This document shows, piece after piece, positions 1-11,713 of a stretch of DNA of 64,000 nucleotides. This DNA comes from Paulownia fortunei (Eukaryota > Streptophyta > Magnoliopsida > Lamiales > Paulowniaceae). The notes beneath the pieces were generated by a model. The model had not been told where the DNA came from, ran no database searches, and saw only the letters and a program-made list of their open reading frames with translations. The position numbers and the translations under genes were made by a program. Position 1 is the first letter of the stretch; every line of letters starts with the position of its first letter. Where the stretch lies: assembly GCA_019321725.1 (NCBI GenBank), contig CM033121.1:10912001-10976000 (forward strand), given 5' to 3'.

Positions 1-1740
1 CTTCTTGTGCTGCTTTAAATTTGGTCAACATTCTTGAATGACGATTGAACGTAAGTTCACATAGACAGTGCCAAAATAATGTGGTAATCACTTCGGTAGG
101 TTGTACTCTTGTGAAATTGAACTGTTAGGTGGGGTGTTACCTGCCTCATAGTAAAATATTAAGGGTGTCGGGGTTTTGTCCGGCGAAAACCTTCCAATGC
201 TCAAGTCAAATCCGAAACATAAAAAATTCAGAGAACTTCAGAGCAAATAATTGCTTAATAAGTTACATATCTTTTAATAATGAAGGTTATAAATATTTAT
301 AGAACTGATATATGGGTATTAGAGTTAGATGCACTCTAATACCAACATGATTAAATCATCAATTAAAGCAAGGTGCAAACTATCATCTCTTAACTTTCTA
401 TGTAGGGCTGATTATAAAAATTCAAATACCGCTTGAATCACTCGCACCATATTGCACCAAATCATTTTTTACCAAATTAATACATAATTATGGTTTAGAA
501 ATTCAATTACAATCATACCACTTATATAATTTTCATGACGGTTTGGATTTGAACAGAGCGAACCGTACTGCCTATATATATACATTCAAATTTATCAATA
601 GTTAATACTAATTTTTATTCTAATAGTTTTGTTTTAATTGTATTATCTATTTAAATTTCATAGATTTAACTCTTTATGTGCTCAAACTTCTTATAAAATT
701 TTATTTATTTTTCATTTATCTCAAGTTGTGATGTAAGGAGTATGTATGATTAATTTCAATTTTAAAAGTTTAATATTTTTTTTTCAAAAGCGTTGGTTTA
801 TTTGATTTTTTAAAGCTTCTTATTCTTCTTATTTTTCAATTTTTCACTTTTTCTTTGAAGTTTTATGGTATATAAATAATTTAATTTTTCTTTCCAAGGA
901 TTAAAAAATGAAGACAATAAGTACTTTTTCATTTTCTTTTTGATGTACAGATTCAAAAAATTATGTGTTTATGATGTTTACATATTCAAATAAACTTTAT
1001 TTTGCTTGTTTTTTAAAAAGTTAAGATTTTTTGTGATACTTTCTCCAAAGTACCTATTATAATTTATATAGTATAAATAAAATAATAAAAGAGTAAGTAA
1101 AATTTATGAAATCAGTTGAAATTTTTGCACAATGATGTATTTGTTTATTAGTACTAAAATAGCTGCATAAGTTCAAGCGACATGTAGCCATTGTGAATAT
1201 TTGATTTTAGATACCTCAATTTAGCTTATAGTGTGCCCTTGAAGTAGACACATTTGCACATTTTGTAAACTGCTATATTTGTCATAAGTAGCGTGATTTT
1301 TTCGCTTCTTCTCTTTTGATTTTTCAGTGGAATTTAGACGAAAAAATAATACTTTTTGTTTACATTATTGGAAAAACTATGCTATTCTTTTCATGATGAA
1401 TGATATAGTGTTATTTTCACGTTAAAGTGATTTTTTTACTAATATTTTTTTTTTTACTTAATTGTTTTTTCTTTATTAGTTAAAAAACAGCCAAACTGCT
1501 CGCAATCGTCCGAAACCACTTAAAACTGAACTGTTGATTTTACTTAGAAAAATATCAATTTAAAATTAATTATTAACAAAATCATATATGATAATTAAAA
1601 TTAGTGAAAAAAATCACTCAATCTTATCATGATTATTCCCAATTCTTGGGGAGCAAAATAAATACTTAAGATTATCCTTGCAACTCTCTAGAACTCGAAA
1701 TCCTAAAATTGTGATAGCAATATGATTGAATCCTTTTTTT
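1..1740. other. AT-rich intergenic region
   Basis: No coding region of convincing composition is visible on either strand. The stretch is strongly AT-rich with many homopolymer T and A runs. Two short blocks with cggtttgg/gaaccgt-like words (about 535-570 and 1,485-1,535) are in roughly inverted orientation and could be ends of a decayed non-autonomous DNA transposon, but I could not define terminal repeats or a target duplication. Confidence 0.6.
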
Positions 1741-2113
1741 CAAAAGAAGAAAATTACGTTATGGCATGGGCTATTGAAAGACGGAACAAGTTAATAAGAT
1801 GAAAATTAGAAGAGCCGGTCAATATAAATCAAAGCAATAATAGAAAAGGAAAAGAAATAAGAAAAAAGAGAAGGAAGAAAAAGAATAATAAAGGAAAAAA
1901 AGGGTAAAAAACACGCGTTGCGGAAAAACCGAAACCCTAATATAAATGTAAGCACACACTCTAACGCACTCATTCCGCTCAAAATATCTGCAGCGCGTTA
2001 AAACCCTAATCAAGTTTTTAGGGTTTTGCAACTCTCTTACTAGCACACTATATCAGTTGGCCGTTCCCTTTAACAACCGTTTATATTTTGTTTATCGCTT
2101 CAGAACTGTTAAA
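1741..2113 (+). promoter_or_regulatory. Promoter and 5' UTR of the nucleolin gene with telo-boxes and a site II element
   Basis: Telo-box AAACCCTAA occurs at 1,932-1,940 and 2,001-2,009, and its reverse complement TTAGGGTTT at 2,018-2,026. A site II-type TGGGCT lies at 1,767-1,772. Telo-boxes combined with TGGGCY elements are a known signature of plant genes for ribosome biogenesis and ribosomal proteins, which fits the nucleolin gene that starts at 2,114. Transcription start is not marked by an obvious TATA box; the telo-boxes probably lie at or just upstream of it. The motifs are seen directly; the regulatory role is inferred from the family. Confidence 0.7.
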
Positions 2114-5100
2114 ATGGGCAAATCCACCAAGAAAGCTGCCTCCAAGGTGAGAAAGAACGCGTGTTATGCTATATTTCTTCAAGATATTCACTCGTGTTGT
2201 TCTGTTTGACGATTTCTGTTTGCTTGTTTTTTTTTAATTTTCTTTTTTGTAGGTCGATGCAGCTGCCGTTGTCGCTACTCCGACGAAGCCCTTGAAGAAA
2301 GGTTTACCTTTTCTTTTTGATTCCTCCTTTTTCAAATCTTTGGAATTGATTCCTTTTTGGTTTCTTTTCGGGGGGTTTAGTTCCTCATTTTTCTTTTTTT
2401 TTCTTGTGGGTTTTCTTTGGGGGTTTAATTCCTTTTGTTCCTTTTTGCGGAATTTTTTGGGGGTTTACATTGACTTGTTAATTTGTTATTGGGCTTACTT
2501 TTCTGGATTTAATTATTCTTTTTCCTTTCTGTTTTGGGTTTTTCTGTGTTTAGTTCCACTTTTTTTGGGTTTGGTATTAATTACCTTTTTAGGATTAATT
2601 TAAGATTACTGTCTATATTATTCTTTATCTTTATGTGTAATAGGCAAGAGAGAAGCAGAGGATGCTATTGAGAAGCAAGTGGTGAGTGCTAAGAAGCAGA
2701 AGGTGGAGGAAAAGAAGACTGAGGTCAAGACTGACAAGAAGGTCGTTAAAAAGAAAGTTGAGACTTCATCCGAGGAGGACACTTCTTCTTCAGAGTCTGA
2801 GCAACAGCCCAAGGTTTAAAGTTTAATTGCCTGTTTTTGTTATTCATTTGTCTATTTTCTGTGATACCAATTGACTTTTTCCTTTTTGGGTTTTTGCTTG
2901 AAATCTTTTAACTGCTGTACTAACTTATTGTTAAATACATAAATTTTGCCCACCCATTTTCCGAATTTAATAAGATTATATTCATGTGGTGTGAACTCTG
3001 ACTAGGTTAAGGTACCACCTGCCAAGAATGGCCTTGTAGATTCAGAATCGGAAGATGAAAGCAGTGGTTTAGAGGATGATGCTAGTGCACCTAAGAAGAA
3101 ACTTGCAATTGCGGCAAAGAATGGTCATGTAGCTTACAAGAAGAAAGATGAATCAAGTGATGATTCTGATTCTACTTCTGAAGATGAAACCAGTTCGGAT
3201 GAGGAAGTTGCTGCAACTAAGAAAGCTCCTCCAGCTCTGACTAAAAAGGTCCCTGTAGCTACTGCCAAGAAGAAAAATGAATCAAGTGATGATTCTTCTG
3301 AAGAGGAAACTGGTTCTGATGAGGATATTGCTGCAGCCAAGAAGGCTCCTGCAGCTCCGACTAAAAAGGCCCCTGTTGCTGCTGTCCAGAAGAAAGACGA
3401 GTCAAGCAGTGATGATTCTGACTCTGAAGATGAGACCAGCTCTGACGAGGATGTTGCTGCAGCGAAGAGAGCTCCTGCAGCTCCCACCAAAAAAGGCCCT
3501 GTGGCTGCTACCAAGAAAGATGAGTCCAGCAGTGATGATGAAAGCTCTGATGATGTTATTCCTGCTAAAAGTGGCCCAAAGGCTGACACTAAGAAGAAAG
3601 ATGAGTCCAGTGAGGAATCAGAATCAGATGAAGATAGCAGCTCGGATGATGAAGTAAGTCCATGTTGCTGGACTTGTTTATGCTTTTCATGTGTGTGCCC
3701 ATTTATAGTTTATGATAGCTGAAACTTTTGTTATTTACCAGATAAACTTGTAAAATAGTTTAACAATTGTTTCTTTTCTTCAGTTTTTGTTTTTTGAAGT
3801 TTTATTTTGTGTTTCTGTTTTTCTGTTGTCTTTCCTTTTTTTGCCCGGGGGAGGGGGTTGATGTGGAATGGTTTGTTGTAGGCAGATTCATTTCTTTGAT
3901 TTTCAAAGAAGCTATCCGAATGGAATTTTCAAGTGTAATTGCTTTTGGTAGTGGCTAGGTTGGTTCTGCGTGCTACCAGATGATCACATCATGCTGCTTG
4001 CTCCTTTGTTACATAACAAATTTGGAACATTTTTAAAGCTTATAGATGTGCGGCCTCACAAAAGTTGTGTCAAATTAATGTTGTGGTTGAAATGCTTTTC
4101 ATATTCAGCCAACACAGTATTTCCATATCTTTTCATCAATCATATTTAGATTTTTGTCATGGATAGCAAGTTTCCTAATTCTTTTTGCTGCGTTGTGCAG
4201 CCAGTCCCTAAAGCTGCTTCTTTGAAGAGGGCCACTGCTGACGCAAACCAGGTATGGTACTAGGGCTCCCTTGCATCTGTCTTGTTCAATGTTTGTCTAT
4301 GTGCTTTGGCAAGCTTTTGAAATGGTCTGATGACAACTTTGAATTTTGAGGCATATCTGATGAGATGATTAATTAGTAATGTTCTTTTACAGGCAAAGAA
4401 GAAGGCAGGCTCTGAAGATGACAGTTCTGAAGAAAGTGATGATGAAGAGACTCAGAAGAAAAAGATCAAAGCCCCAGTATGTTGATATTATTGCATTCTG
4501 ATTCACTTATCTTTCCACTTCATTTTAAGTGATTGCCATGATCTGTGATGCAGCCCTCTGGAACCCCCAGTGCTGTTAAATCAAGCACTCAAGTTGCAGA
4601 AGAGGATAGCAGCAGTAGTGAAGAAGAAAGTTCTGATGAGGACGGACCTTCAAAAATGCAAGGAGTAAAGAAGGTATCTGAATATAAACATTGCAGTACA
4701 ATTTTGTCTGTGAATCATTTTCTCAGTTCCTATTATTCACTGACGGATTTCATGTTGGCAGACTGTCTCAAATAAGAGCAGTAGTTCAGAGGAGTCATCT
4801 TCTGAAGAAGATGAAGACACTTCAGAGGAAGAAGAGGAAAAACCTTCCAGAACTCCCAAGAAAAATGTAAATTCCCCTCTCATTGAAGTAACTGACTCCA
4901 GTGTTTTTCCTTGTCTATTTTCCTGCGCTTTTTGTTGTATGTGATATGTGATTGGTCTGGTGACTTTTTGGTGATGAGCATTACTGTTAGCTTTCAATTT
5001 ATTCATGCATGATCAAATGACTTGGTAATTTTGGCTGTTATGGTCCCTAGTTCATCTTTATGCAAGGTTTGTGTGTTTTTTTTTAAACAGGATTCTGATG

Positions 5101-8100
5101 TTAAAATGACTGATGTTGCAACAACAAAGGCGAATGCAGGGCAAGGCGGTTCGCCATTTGAAAAGACCGTGAGTGATGTTTTCTTTGTATGCATATGTGC
5201 CTGTTTTTGACTGCAAAAGAAACATAATTTTTCATCTGTTTACGGTCAGTAGTTGCTTCAAACAGTTCTGTTCAAATGAAACATTCATGTATTGCATGTC
5301 CACTTTGTCTAATGCTATTATGCTATTATGCTATCATACCATAAATGAAAAAGGCAAATGTGACGTGTTAGTTGTCTAATGTCTCCGCATAATAAATTAT
5401 ATGGGGATAGTTTGGGAAGAGAACTAACCTTCTGAAATGCAGCTTATATTTTGGGACACTCCAATAGGGTGGTGTAGCAATAACCCTTAGCTTGAGACAA
5501 TCTGATTTATAGGATATGTTTGTGTACTTTTAGCCCCCTTCCTGATCAATTTACAATGTTTGATTATTTAATTCTGCAGCCCAAGACCCCTTCCACTCCC
5601 AAAGAGCAAACAATGGGCTCAAAAACTTTGTTTGTTGGGAATCTATCCTTCTCTGTTGAGCAAGCTGACGTGTAAGTTTGTCCTACCCTCAAAATTGTTA
5701 ATTGTGTATTGTTGGTTGATGTTGTTTTGACAATTGTGAATTGTTTCAGTGAGATTTTTTTTCAACCTGCTGGGGAAATCATAGATGTCCGTTTTGCCAT
5801 GAACTCAGATGATTCATTCAGGGGTTTTGGTCATGTTGAGTTTGCTTCTGCGGAAGCAGCAGAGAAGGTATCTATCTTTCCTTGTCATAGATCAGATTTT
5901 AAATGATCGGTTATTCAAAACTTCATTGTATTACTCATGTATAAACTTACATTCTCATAGAGATGCGTTTTACAGGTACATAAATATGACACTTATTTGT
6001 AATATATTTTTAAATGTTCTTTTTGTTGTTAGTGAAATAGTAAATTTCTTATCAGCTGAGGGGTCAAATTGTTCATGTATTTGGATTTTGATATATGCTA
6101 TTTTTTCTTGCTTGTATAATTCTTTTTCTTTTAGTTAGAAGTTGCAGCTATAGAAGCGATATGAAGTTGTGAACTGTTTCTCATAGAAGATTCTGCTATG
6201 TGACCAAAATTCCTATGCGGCTATAATAGCAATAGGAAGTCATGAACTGCTTTAGAAAGAAGATCTTTTATATGTGACTCAAATTTATAATTGATCGTTT
6301 GAGCTGATATTTTTAGTTTATTTTGTTTTTTTGGAAAATTGTTTAAATACATTCTTGTATTTTGCAAAGTAGACTTTTGCAATTTCTGGTGGATTAGTCG
6401 CCGGAATTTCTAAAAGATGGTTTTAGCTAATTTTTCTGGAAATCGATTTGATGGTTTTTTGTATTTGGTGGAGGTACTCGATTCACTTGTGGTTTTGTTT
6501 TTTCTAGTGACCTATTTGGTAACAAAATACATAACTAAAGGCATATCTTGTATAGGCAATTTTTTTGAAATGATACCTCTATTTCCGTGTCTTCCAGCTA
6601 CTTTATCGCCTGCTTGGATATCACGATTCTGTGGAATATATACACGAGTCGTTCCTGAGAGTGCAAATGAAATGGAGATTTATGATTTTTTATGCTTCTA
6701 TCTTCCAATCTAAACATTGAAGAACATTCTTTTATGATATTTCTGGTGATGTTTTATTTACATCATTGAAATTTTGACCCTAGTGGTACCATTGATTCCA
6801 ACTTAAAGTTCTTTATTCCTCTTTTTGCATATTATGCATTGCATGCTAAGAAAAGAAAATTATGTTTAGTGGTTACACTTGATATTTGTTGCTGGCCTGT
6901 GATTATTGCAATCAAAATAGATTTACATCGTAACTTCTGGCTTTAAAAATGGTCCATTAGTTGCTTTGTTTTTGCGAGAGGGGAACTCTACATTTGCAAG
7001 GGAGGAGATGAGTAGATAGTAAGTGTTGTGGAATAGTTAACTGCTAAACAAATGTTGATTTTGCAATTGAAGCACTCCATTGGAAAATGTGGTGTTCTTT
7101 CTTTTTATGTGTTTATGAGCTGTGTATTGCTTCCAGTACAACTTTGGGTGTGAACAACAAACACTATGCAATACCACTAGTGTTCTATATTCAAAATACA
7201 ATATGACTAGTGTTTCTGCTCTATTTCCTAATATACATGCGGACTTGGAAGCATCTTAGTTTCCTAGGTGCATTAGATGCCATGTTTATAGCAATTCTCT
7301 TTTTCTATAATTGATCTTCCATGTGTAAATTGTTTGTAGGCCCTACGGGAATTGAATGGTAAAGAGTTGCTGGGTCGCCCTGTGAGACTTGACCTTGCAA
7401 AGGAAAGGGGATTATACACCCCTTACAGTGGGTACAGATGCATATCCTGCTTCTAGTACTACCTAAATTTCTTCAATGATATTTGTTCCACAAATGATAA
7501 AATATTTTATGTATTCTAGCGGCAATGATACACAGTCGTTCCAAAAGGGAGGAAGAGCTCAGGGGCAAACAATATTTGTTCGTGGATTTAACAAATATGA
7601 TGGTGAAGACCAGGTATGTTTTGCACTTCCATTTTCACCTTTTGTATCCTTTCTGCACCTGCATCTGCGAAATCAGAAAGTCCATTTGTGGTGAAATTGC
7701 AGATTAGGAGCTCTCTGGAAGAGCATTTTGGTTCTTGTGGTGAAATTACCAGAGTTTCTATCCCAAAAGATCAAGATGGTGGTGTTAAAGGGTCTGCCTC
7801 CTTTTCATCTATCTAACCTTTGTTGTCAAAGCTAATTTCTAGTCTTTTTTATCTTAATGCTCATATATTATTTACTTGGAAGGTATTTCTTATGCCACTG
7901 TGTTGTTCCACTTGCTAAGTCATTATACTTTTATTCACAGGATAGCATACATCGACTTTAAGGATAGTGAGGCCTTTAACCAAGCTTTGGAACTAAATGG
8001 ATCTGAATTTGGAGAGAGTAGCTTGTCAGTGGAGGAGGCTAAGCCTAGGGGTGATGGCCGTGACAGTGCTGGTGGTGGGAGAGGTGGTGGAAGGAGTGGT

Positions 8101-8833
8101 GGGAGAAGTGGTGGCCGGGACTTTGGTGGTAGATTTGGTGGGCGTCGTGGTGGTGGACGTGGAGGTGGTGGTCGGTTTGGAGGTGGTGGTAGAGGACGTG
8201 GTGCTCCCAGCAAACCAAGCTTGGCCGCAGCTGGAACTGGTATGATACTAACCATTTTTTTTGTGCAATTACTTCTCTTTGGATAATCAAGTGATGTTAA
8301 ATATGAAGTTCTAGCAGCAGAAAGTGTTTTTCATTTTGCAATGCAAAATCAATAAATTTTGTTGGGTGGTACTTCTGTTATTTACAAGATTTTTGAGTCA
8401 AATTTACTTTTATAGTTGCATAGAATGGCAAGGCAATTAGGCTTGTGAGGGAGGGTCCATGATTTTTTTGTCATTTATGCTCCAGTGGAAGATCAGGTTG
8501 TTTTCATTCTTTTTCACCTTTTCTTTTGGCAATGTACCTTGGCCATGTTTGTATATATTGATTACATGCTAATTATTTGTCAAAGAATCTTGCCGAAAAA
8601 AGATTTATCCTTATTAAGAATACAGGACTTTTGCTTCACAAAGTTGGACATTATATAACGCTCGCAATATGTTTATTTGTCTTAGATATATATGCTCTAT
8701 GAATGCACTATGCATTTGATTATTTGAGTTTTAGACCATATAGTTTCTTCATTTGTATATATTTGCTTTTATCTAATAGTCTTGTCGATATATCTGTGCA
8801 GGAAAGAAAACTACATTCTATGACGAGGAGTAG
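2114..8833 (+). CDS. Nucleolin, plant NUC-L type (two RRMs plus GAR domain), 16 coding exons
   Basis: Nucleolar RNA-binding protein that acts in rDNA chromatin organisation, Pol I transcription and pre-rRNA processing. Coding exons read from GT-AG borders: 2114-2146, 2253-2301, 2644-2813, 3006-3653, 4201-4251, 4393-4476, 4554-4673, 4762-4866, 5091-5168, 5580-5671, 5750-5867, 7340-7431, 7520-7613, 7703-7791, 7941-8239, 8802-8833. They total 2,154 nt in one frame, giving 717 residues. N-terminus [11 protein letters not shown]. Residues about 40-445 alternate Lys-rich and Ser/Asp/Glu-rich stretches (likely CK2 sites, nuclear targeting). RRM1 is about 462-536 (RNP2 LFVGNL, RNP1 RGFGHVEF). RRM2 is about 564-640 (RNP2 IFVRGF, RNP1 KGIAYIDF). 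The GAR domain is about 645-698, and the C-terminus is [10 protein letters not shown]. Longer than Arabidopsis NUC-L1, mainly through repeats in exon 4. No stop or frameshift seen. Exon borders were chosen by eye, and alternative splicing cannot be excluded. Confidence 0.95.
3138..3632 (+). repeat. In-frame tandem repeat of about 41 codons inside nucleolin exon 4
   Basis: Four consecutive units start near 3,138, 3,267, 3,387 and 3,510 (steps of 129, 120 and 123 nt, all multiples of three). Each reads as a Lys triplet, a DESS/Asp acidic serine block, SDEEVAA-like residues, and an Ala/Pro/Lys-rich spacer ([10 protein letters not shown] type). This is the acidic-basic alternating module typical of nucleolin N-termini. 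Copy number of such units commonly differs between nucleolin orthologues, so it is a plausible source of length variation. Confidence 0.85.
5868..7339 (+). other. Longest intron of the nucleolin gene (within RRM1), with an imperfect 73-bp duplication
   Basis: This 1.47-kb intron splits the RRM1 coding region between the RNP1 segment and the last helix/strand. Donor GTATCT, acceptor TTTGTAG. At about 6,147-6,292 two imperfect copies of a roughly 73-bp unit follow each other (shared words gctata, gaactg, tatgtgac). No intronic gene or convincing box C/D snoRNA was found. Confidence 0.7.
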
Positions 8834-9030
8834 TTGGGGGATTTTGAGGGCTAGAATCAAGACCCCAACCCTGGGTGCTTTGGTTTTGGCCAAGTTTTGG
8901 AGTGCTCTTTTTACATAAATGTCAACTTTTGGCCGTGAATGTAGATTTATAAATGGTTTGAACTTGGTTAGCCTGATGTGACAATTTATTAAGTTGCAAA
9001 TTGATGAAATTTCACATTATAGTGTCATAT
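8834..9030 (+). other. 3' UTR of the nucleolin gene (end approximate)
   Basis: Follows the TAG stop at 8,831-8,833. The sequence is T/A-rich with plant-style near-upstream A-rich elements (attataaatgg, aatttattaag). The true cleavage site cannot be read from sequence alone; I place it near 9,000-9,030. Confidence 0.5.
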
Positions 9031-10735
9031 TTTTAGTGGCTATTCCCCTACTTTTATGGCCTAGAATTTCCAGTCGGCTTGAAAATGTATCTAAATTGGT
9101 GAAAAGATTAAAAATAAATCATATTTGACGCTAAAAACTTTTCCACAATTGACTTCGTTCAAGTTAGTATACAAATATTTTAATAGTAGGAAAAACGTAT
9201 ATGCTGAAATTGCTCCTAGATTTGACATTTCACTTAGTAACATAAAAGCCATTCACTAGAAACAATTGTGTTTTAAAATGGAAAATACACTGCCCTCCCT
9301 CCTAATGAATGGAAATTACAATGACCTGTACGCCCCTCCCTCTTAATTAATGAAAATTACAAAGACCTGACTAATAAGTTGTGCTGATACTCGATAAATA
9401 TATAGAATGCGCTTTCCAAACATTTGAAAAAAAAAGAAAGTTCATTCCAATATCGCCTTATAGTGTATATTTTCACTTGCGTCATCATGTAGTAATTTTC
9501 ATTTGTACAGGGATGTGTAATTTGCAAGGTTACCATAATAGGTGGGGAGCATTTGTATCAATTTTCATTTGTACAGGGATGTGTATTTTGTAAGGTTATC
9601 ATAATAGGTGGGGAGCATTTGTATCGTAATTATATTTTGTACACAAGGTTGTGTACATTGGGGGAGGGGGTTAATGTTATTTTGATATGGGGCATTTGAA
9701 ATGTATAGGTATTCAGTTGGGGTATATGTGATGTTTACAAATTAATGTTGATGTATTAGAATATCGAAATTACTATCTCATCTTAAAAAATTTGCCAAAT
9801 TACCTAAATTATTTGAGGTTTGCGTGTTTCTATATGGAGCTGACTCGACCCAAATTCAAGGTCGGCTCGCCCGAGAAGGCTTGACTATTGATATATTGAA
9901 GTGATGGGATGCGAGAGTTGATAAGATTATGATATTTGAATTCTATTATGTACAACCAATGTGGACCAATCAGTATAAATACTTTGTTGCTTAACTGTTA
10001 ACTTTTACATATTCGCTCATTTCGCTTATCGGTTCTTTATGACCTTTCGACTCGAACTAATTTAAATCGGAGGGTTATAGTTGGAGGCTATCCCAACAAG
10101 CTTAACGTATGATAGTGTTTTAGGTATTTTCAAACTTAAATACCTTAACTCGAGATTATTTTGATTCGAAGTCAAATATTCTGATTTCTCCCAAATCAAA
10201 TATAGTGTTTATGCGACATATGTATCTTTTGCAAGCATTGATTAAGGCAACAAATGACTTGGTCCCTCATGTTACAAGACATACCAATGCCAATATGAGG
10301 CAACTATCATCCTAGTATGTAACAAATATCGCATGTCTCTATTTTAGTTTGGATAGGATGAAAAACAAGGAAAGTTATCTATTGTACCTTTTTATATTTT
10401 CAAAAATTACAAGTGCAACCCCATTGGGCCCACTTACGTGGGTCTAATTGGCAACTTATAAAATACCCTTCATTTGATAAATTATAGTTACCCCTTGGCC
10501 ATGCAAGGGTATTTATGTCAACAAAGATAAAGCAACTTAACATGGAGGGGCAAAATGGGAAGGTCACATAAACTTTGGAGATAACATTAACATTCTTCGT
10601 CACGTACACTAATGGAAAATGGGTAATTATAATGTCAATATAATTAGCAAGGGAGGTTATTGTAATTTTTATTTTTTGGAGGGGAAGTTGGTATTATCCT
10701 AACTAAGAGTGGAGGTTAATGCAATCATCTTGATG
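9031..10735. other. Intergenic region between nucleolin and the LINE
   Basis: No gene seen. Contains a 66-bp tandem duplication (listed separately). Blocks with ccctccct motifs at about 9,285-9,370 recur in inverted orientation as gggagg/ggaggggaag near 10,650-10,695, which may mark ends of an unclassified non-autonomous element. Confidence 0.5.
9494..9625. repeat. 66-bp direct tandem duplication
   Basis: Copy 1 is 9,494-9,559 and copy 2 is 9,560-9,625. Both run from aattttcatttgtacagg to gggagcatttgtatc, with a handful of substitutions. No coding potential. Confidence 0.85.
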
Positions 10736-10759
10736 TATTATTATTATTATTATTTTAAA

Positions 10760-11345
10760 TAGTAAAATAAAATTTCATAGATCAAAAGTAAGTACAAAAT
10801 ACACAGGGCATACCCAGGCAGTGTATACAATATGAGACTCCAATAATTAAGCTCTCGATGCCAACAACTCAAAATGACTCAAAACATGCGGATACAAAGC
10901 AAAAATGGACTTGTATACATATGTTTTGTTTCTATGAATAATAGTATAATGTGAGGATGTTCACTATCAAAAGTCTTCCTATTTTATGCATTCCAAATTT
11001 GATAAACCATATATGCAAAGGCTGACCTCTTTGCTGCATTTTGCCAAGATGAGCCTCTAGTCTCATTTTTGATCCATTTGAGTATGCTGCCGATTGTTTT
11101 CATTGCTCAACCTAAGCCTATCCAATCCCTTATACATTTCCAAATAGTGTTGCTGAAGCTACATTCGGAAAACAAGTGTTGTAAAGATTCAGGATTCTGT
11201 TCGCACAACATGCATGTTCTATCAATCTCCATATGTTTGAGCTTGTCCTTAATGAAAATTCTTACTTTGGCACATAACCAGGTGACAAATGCATGTTTTG
11301 GGTTGATGGAAGGCATCCAAATAACCGTAGCCCACAGCATTTTGG
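10760..11345 (-). pseudogene. LINE ORF2 C-terminus (zf-RVT domain) and 3' UTR
   Basis: An open stretch at 11,107-11,340 (- strand) contains CMLCEQNPESLQHLFSEC, the Cys-rich zf-RVT signature (CxxC...HLFxxC) that follows reverse transcriptase in plant LINEs, then a WKCIRDW-like end. Downstream to 10,760 is non-coding 3' UTR leading to the TAA-repeat tail. Confidence 0.8.
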
Positions 11346-11713
11346 TACTTTTCGATCTAAAATACTTATAGGCATAGACAGTGTTCAGCTGTTGCCCATT
11401 ATGCTATGCGGTCAGCTTTTGAATAGCTCCAAGCTTGGAGCTCTCCATCCTAATAAAAAAATTTCGAATGTCTATGACTCCGTTGAGTAGGTGGGAGTCT
11501 TGCTTTCTTGGTGTACATTCCCAAATGGATGATTCATTGAGGTACACACTGCTAACCCATCAGACACAAATTGTGTCTTTTTTTAACATGAATGTTCCAT
11601 AGTCTCTTGGGTAGTAGCGCCATGTTCTAGGCCTTGGTATCCCTAAAGCCCAGCCCTCCCTCTAGCTTCGGTAGACATATCTCCTTCCAGGTCACCAAGG
11701 AGTTTTTGGACCC

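Noticed and set aside
3134..3589. A 151-codon Ser/Ala-rich open frame on the - strand
   Set aside because: Mirror of the repeated acidic exon 4 of nucleolin.
4320..4380. ctgatga and ctga words in a nucleolin intron as a possible box C/D snoRNA
   Set aside because: The boxes are only about 30 bp apart, there is no terminal stem and no rRNA guide match that I can see. Animal nucleolin introns host snoRNAs, but that is not evidence for this gene.
7935..8290. Pro/Arg- or His-rich open frames on the - strand opposite the GAR domain of nucleolin
   Set aside because: They are mirror frames of the Gly/Arg repeat in exon 15, with no homology or start context of their own.
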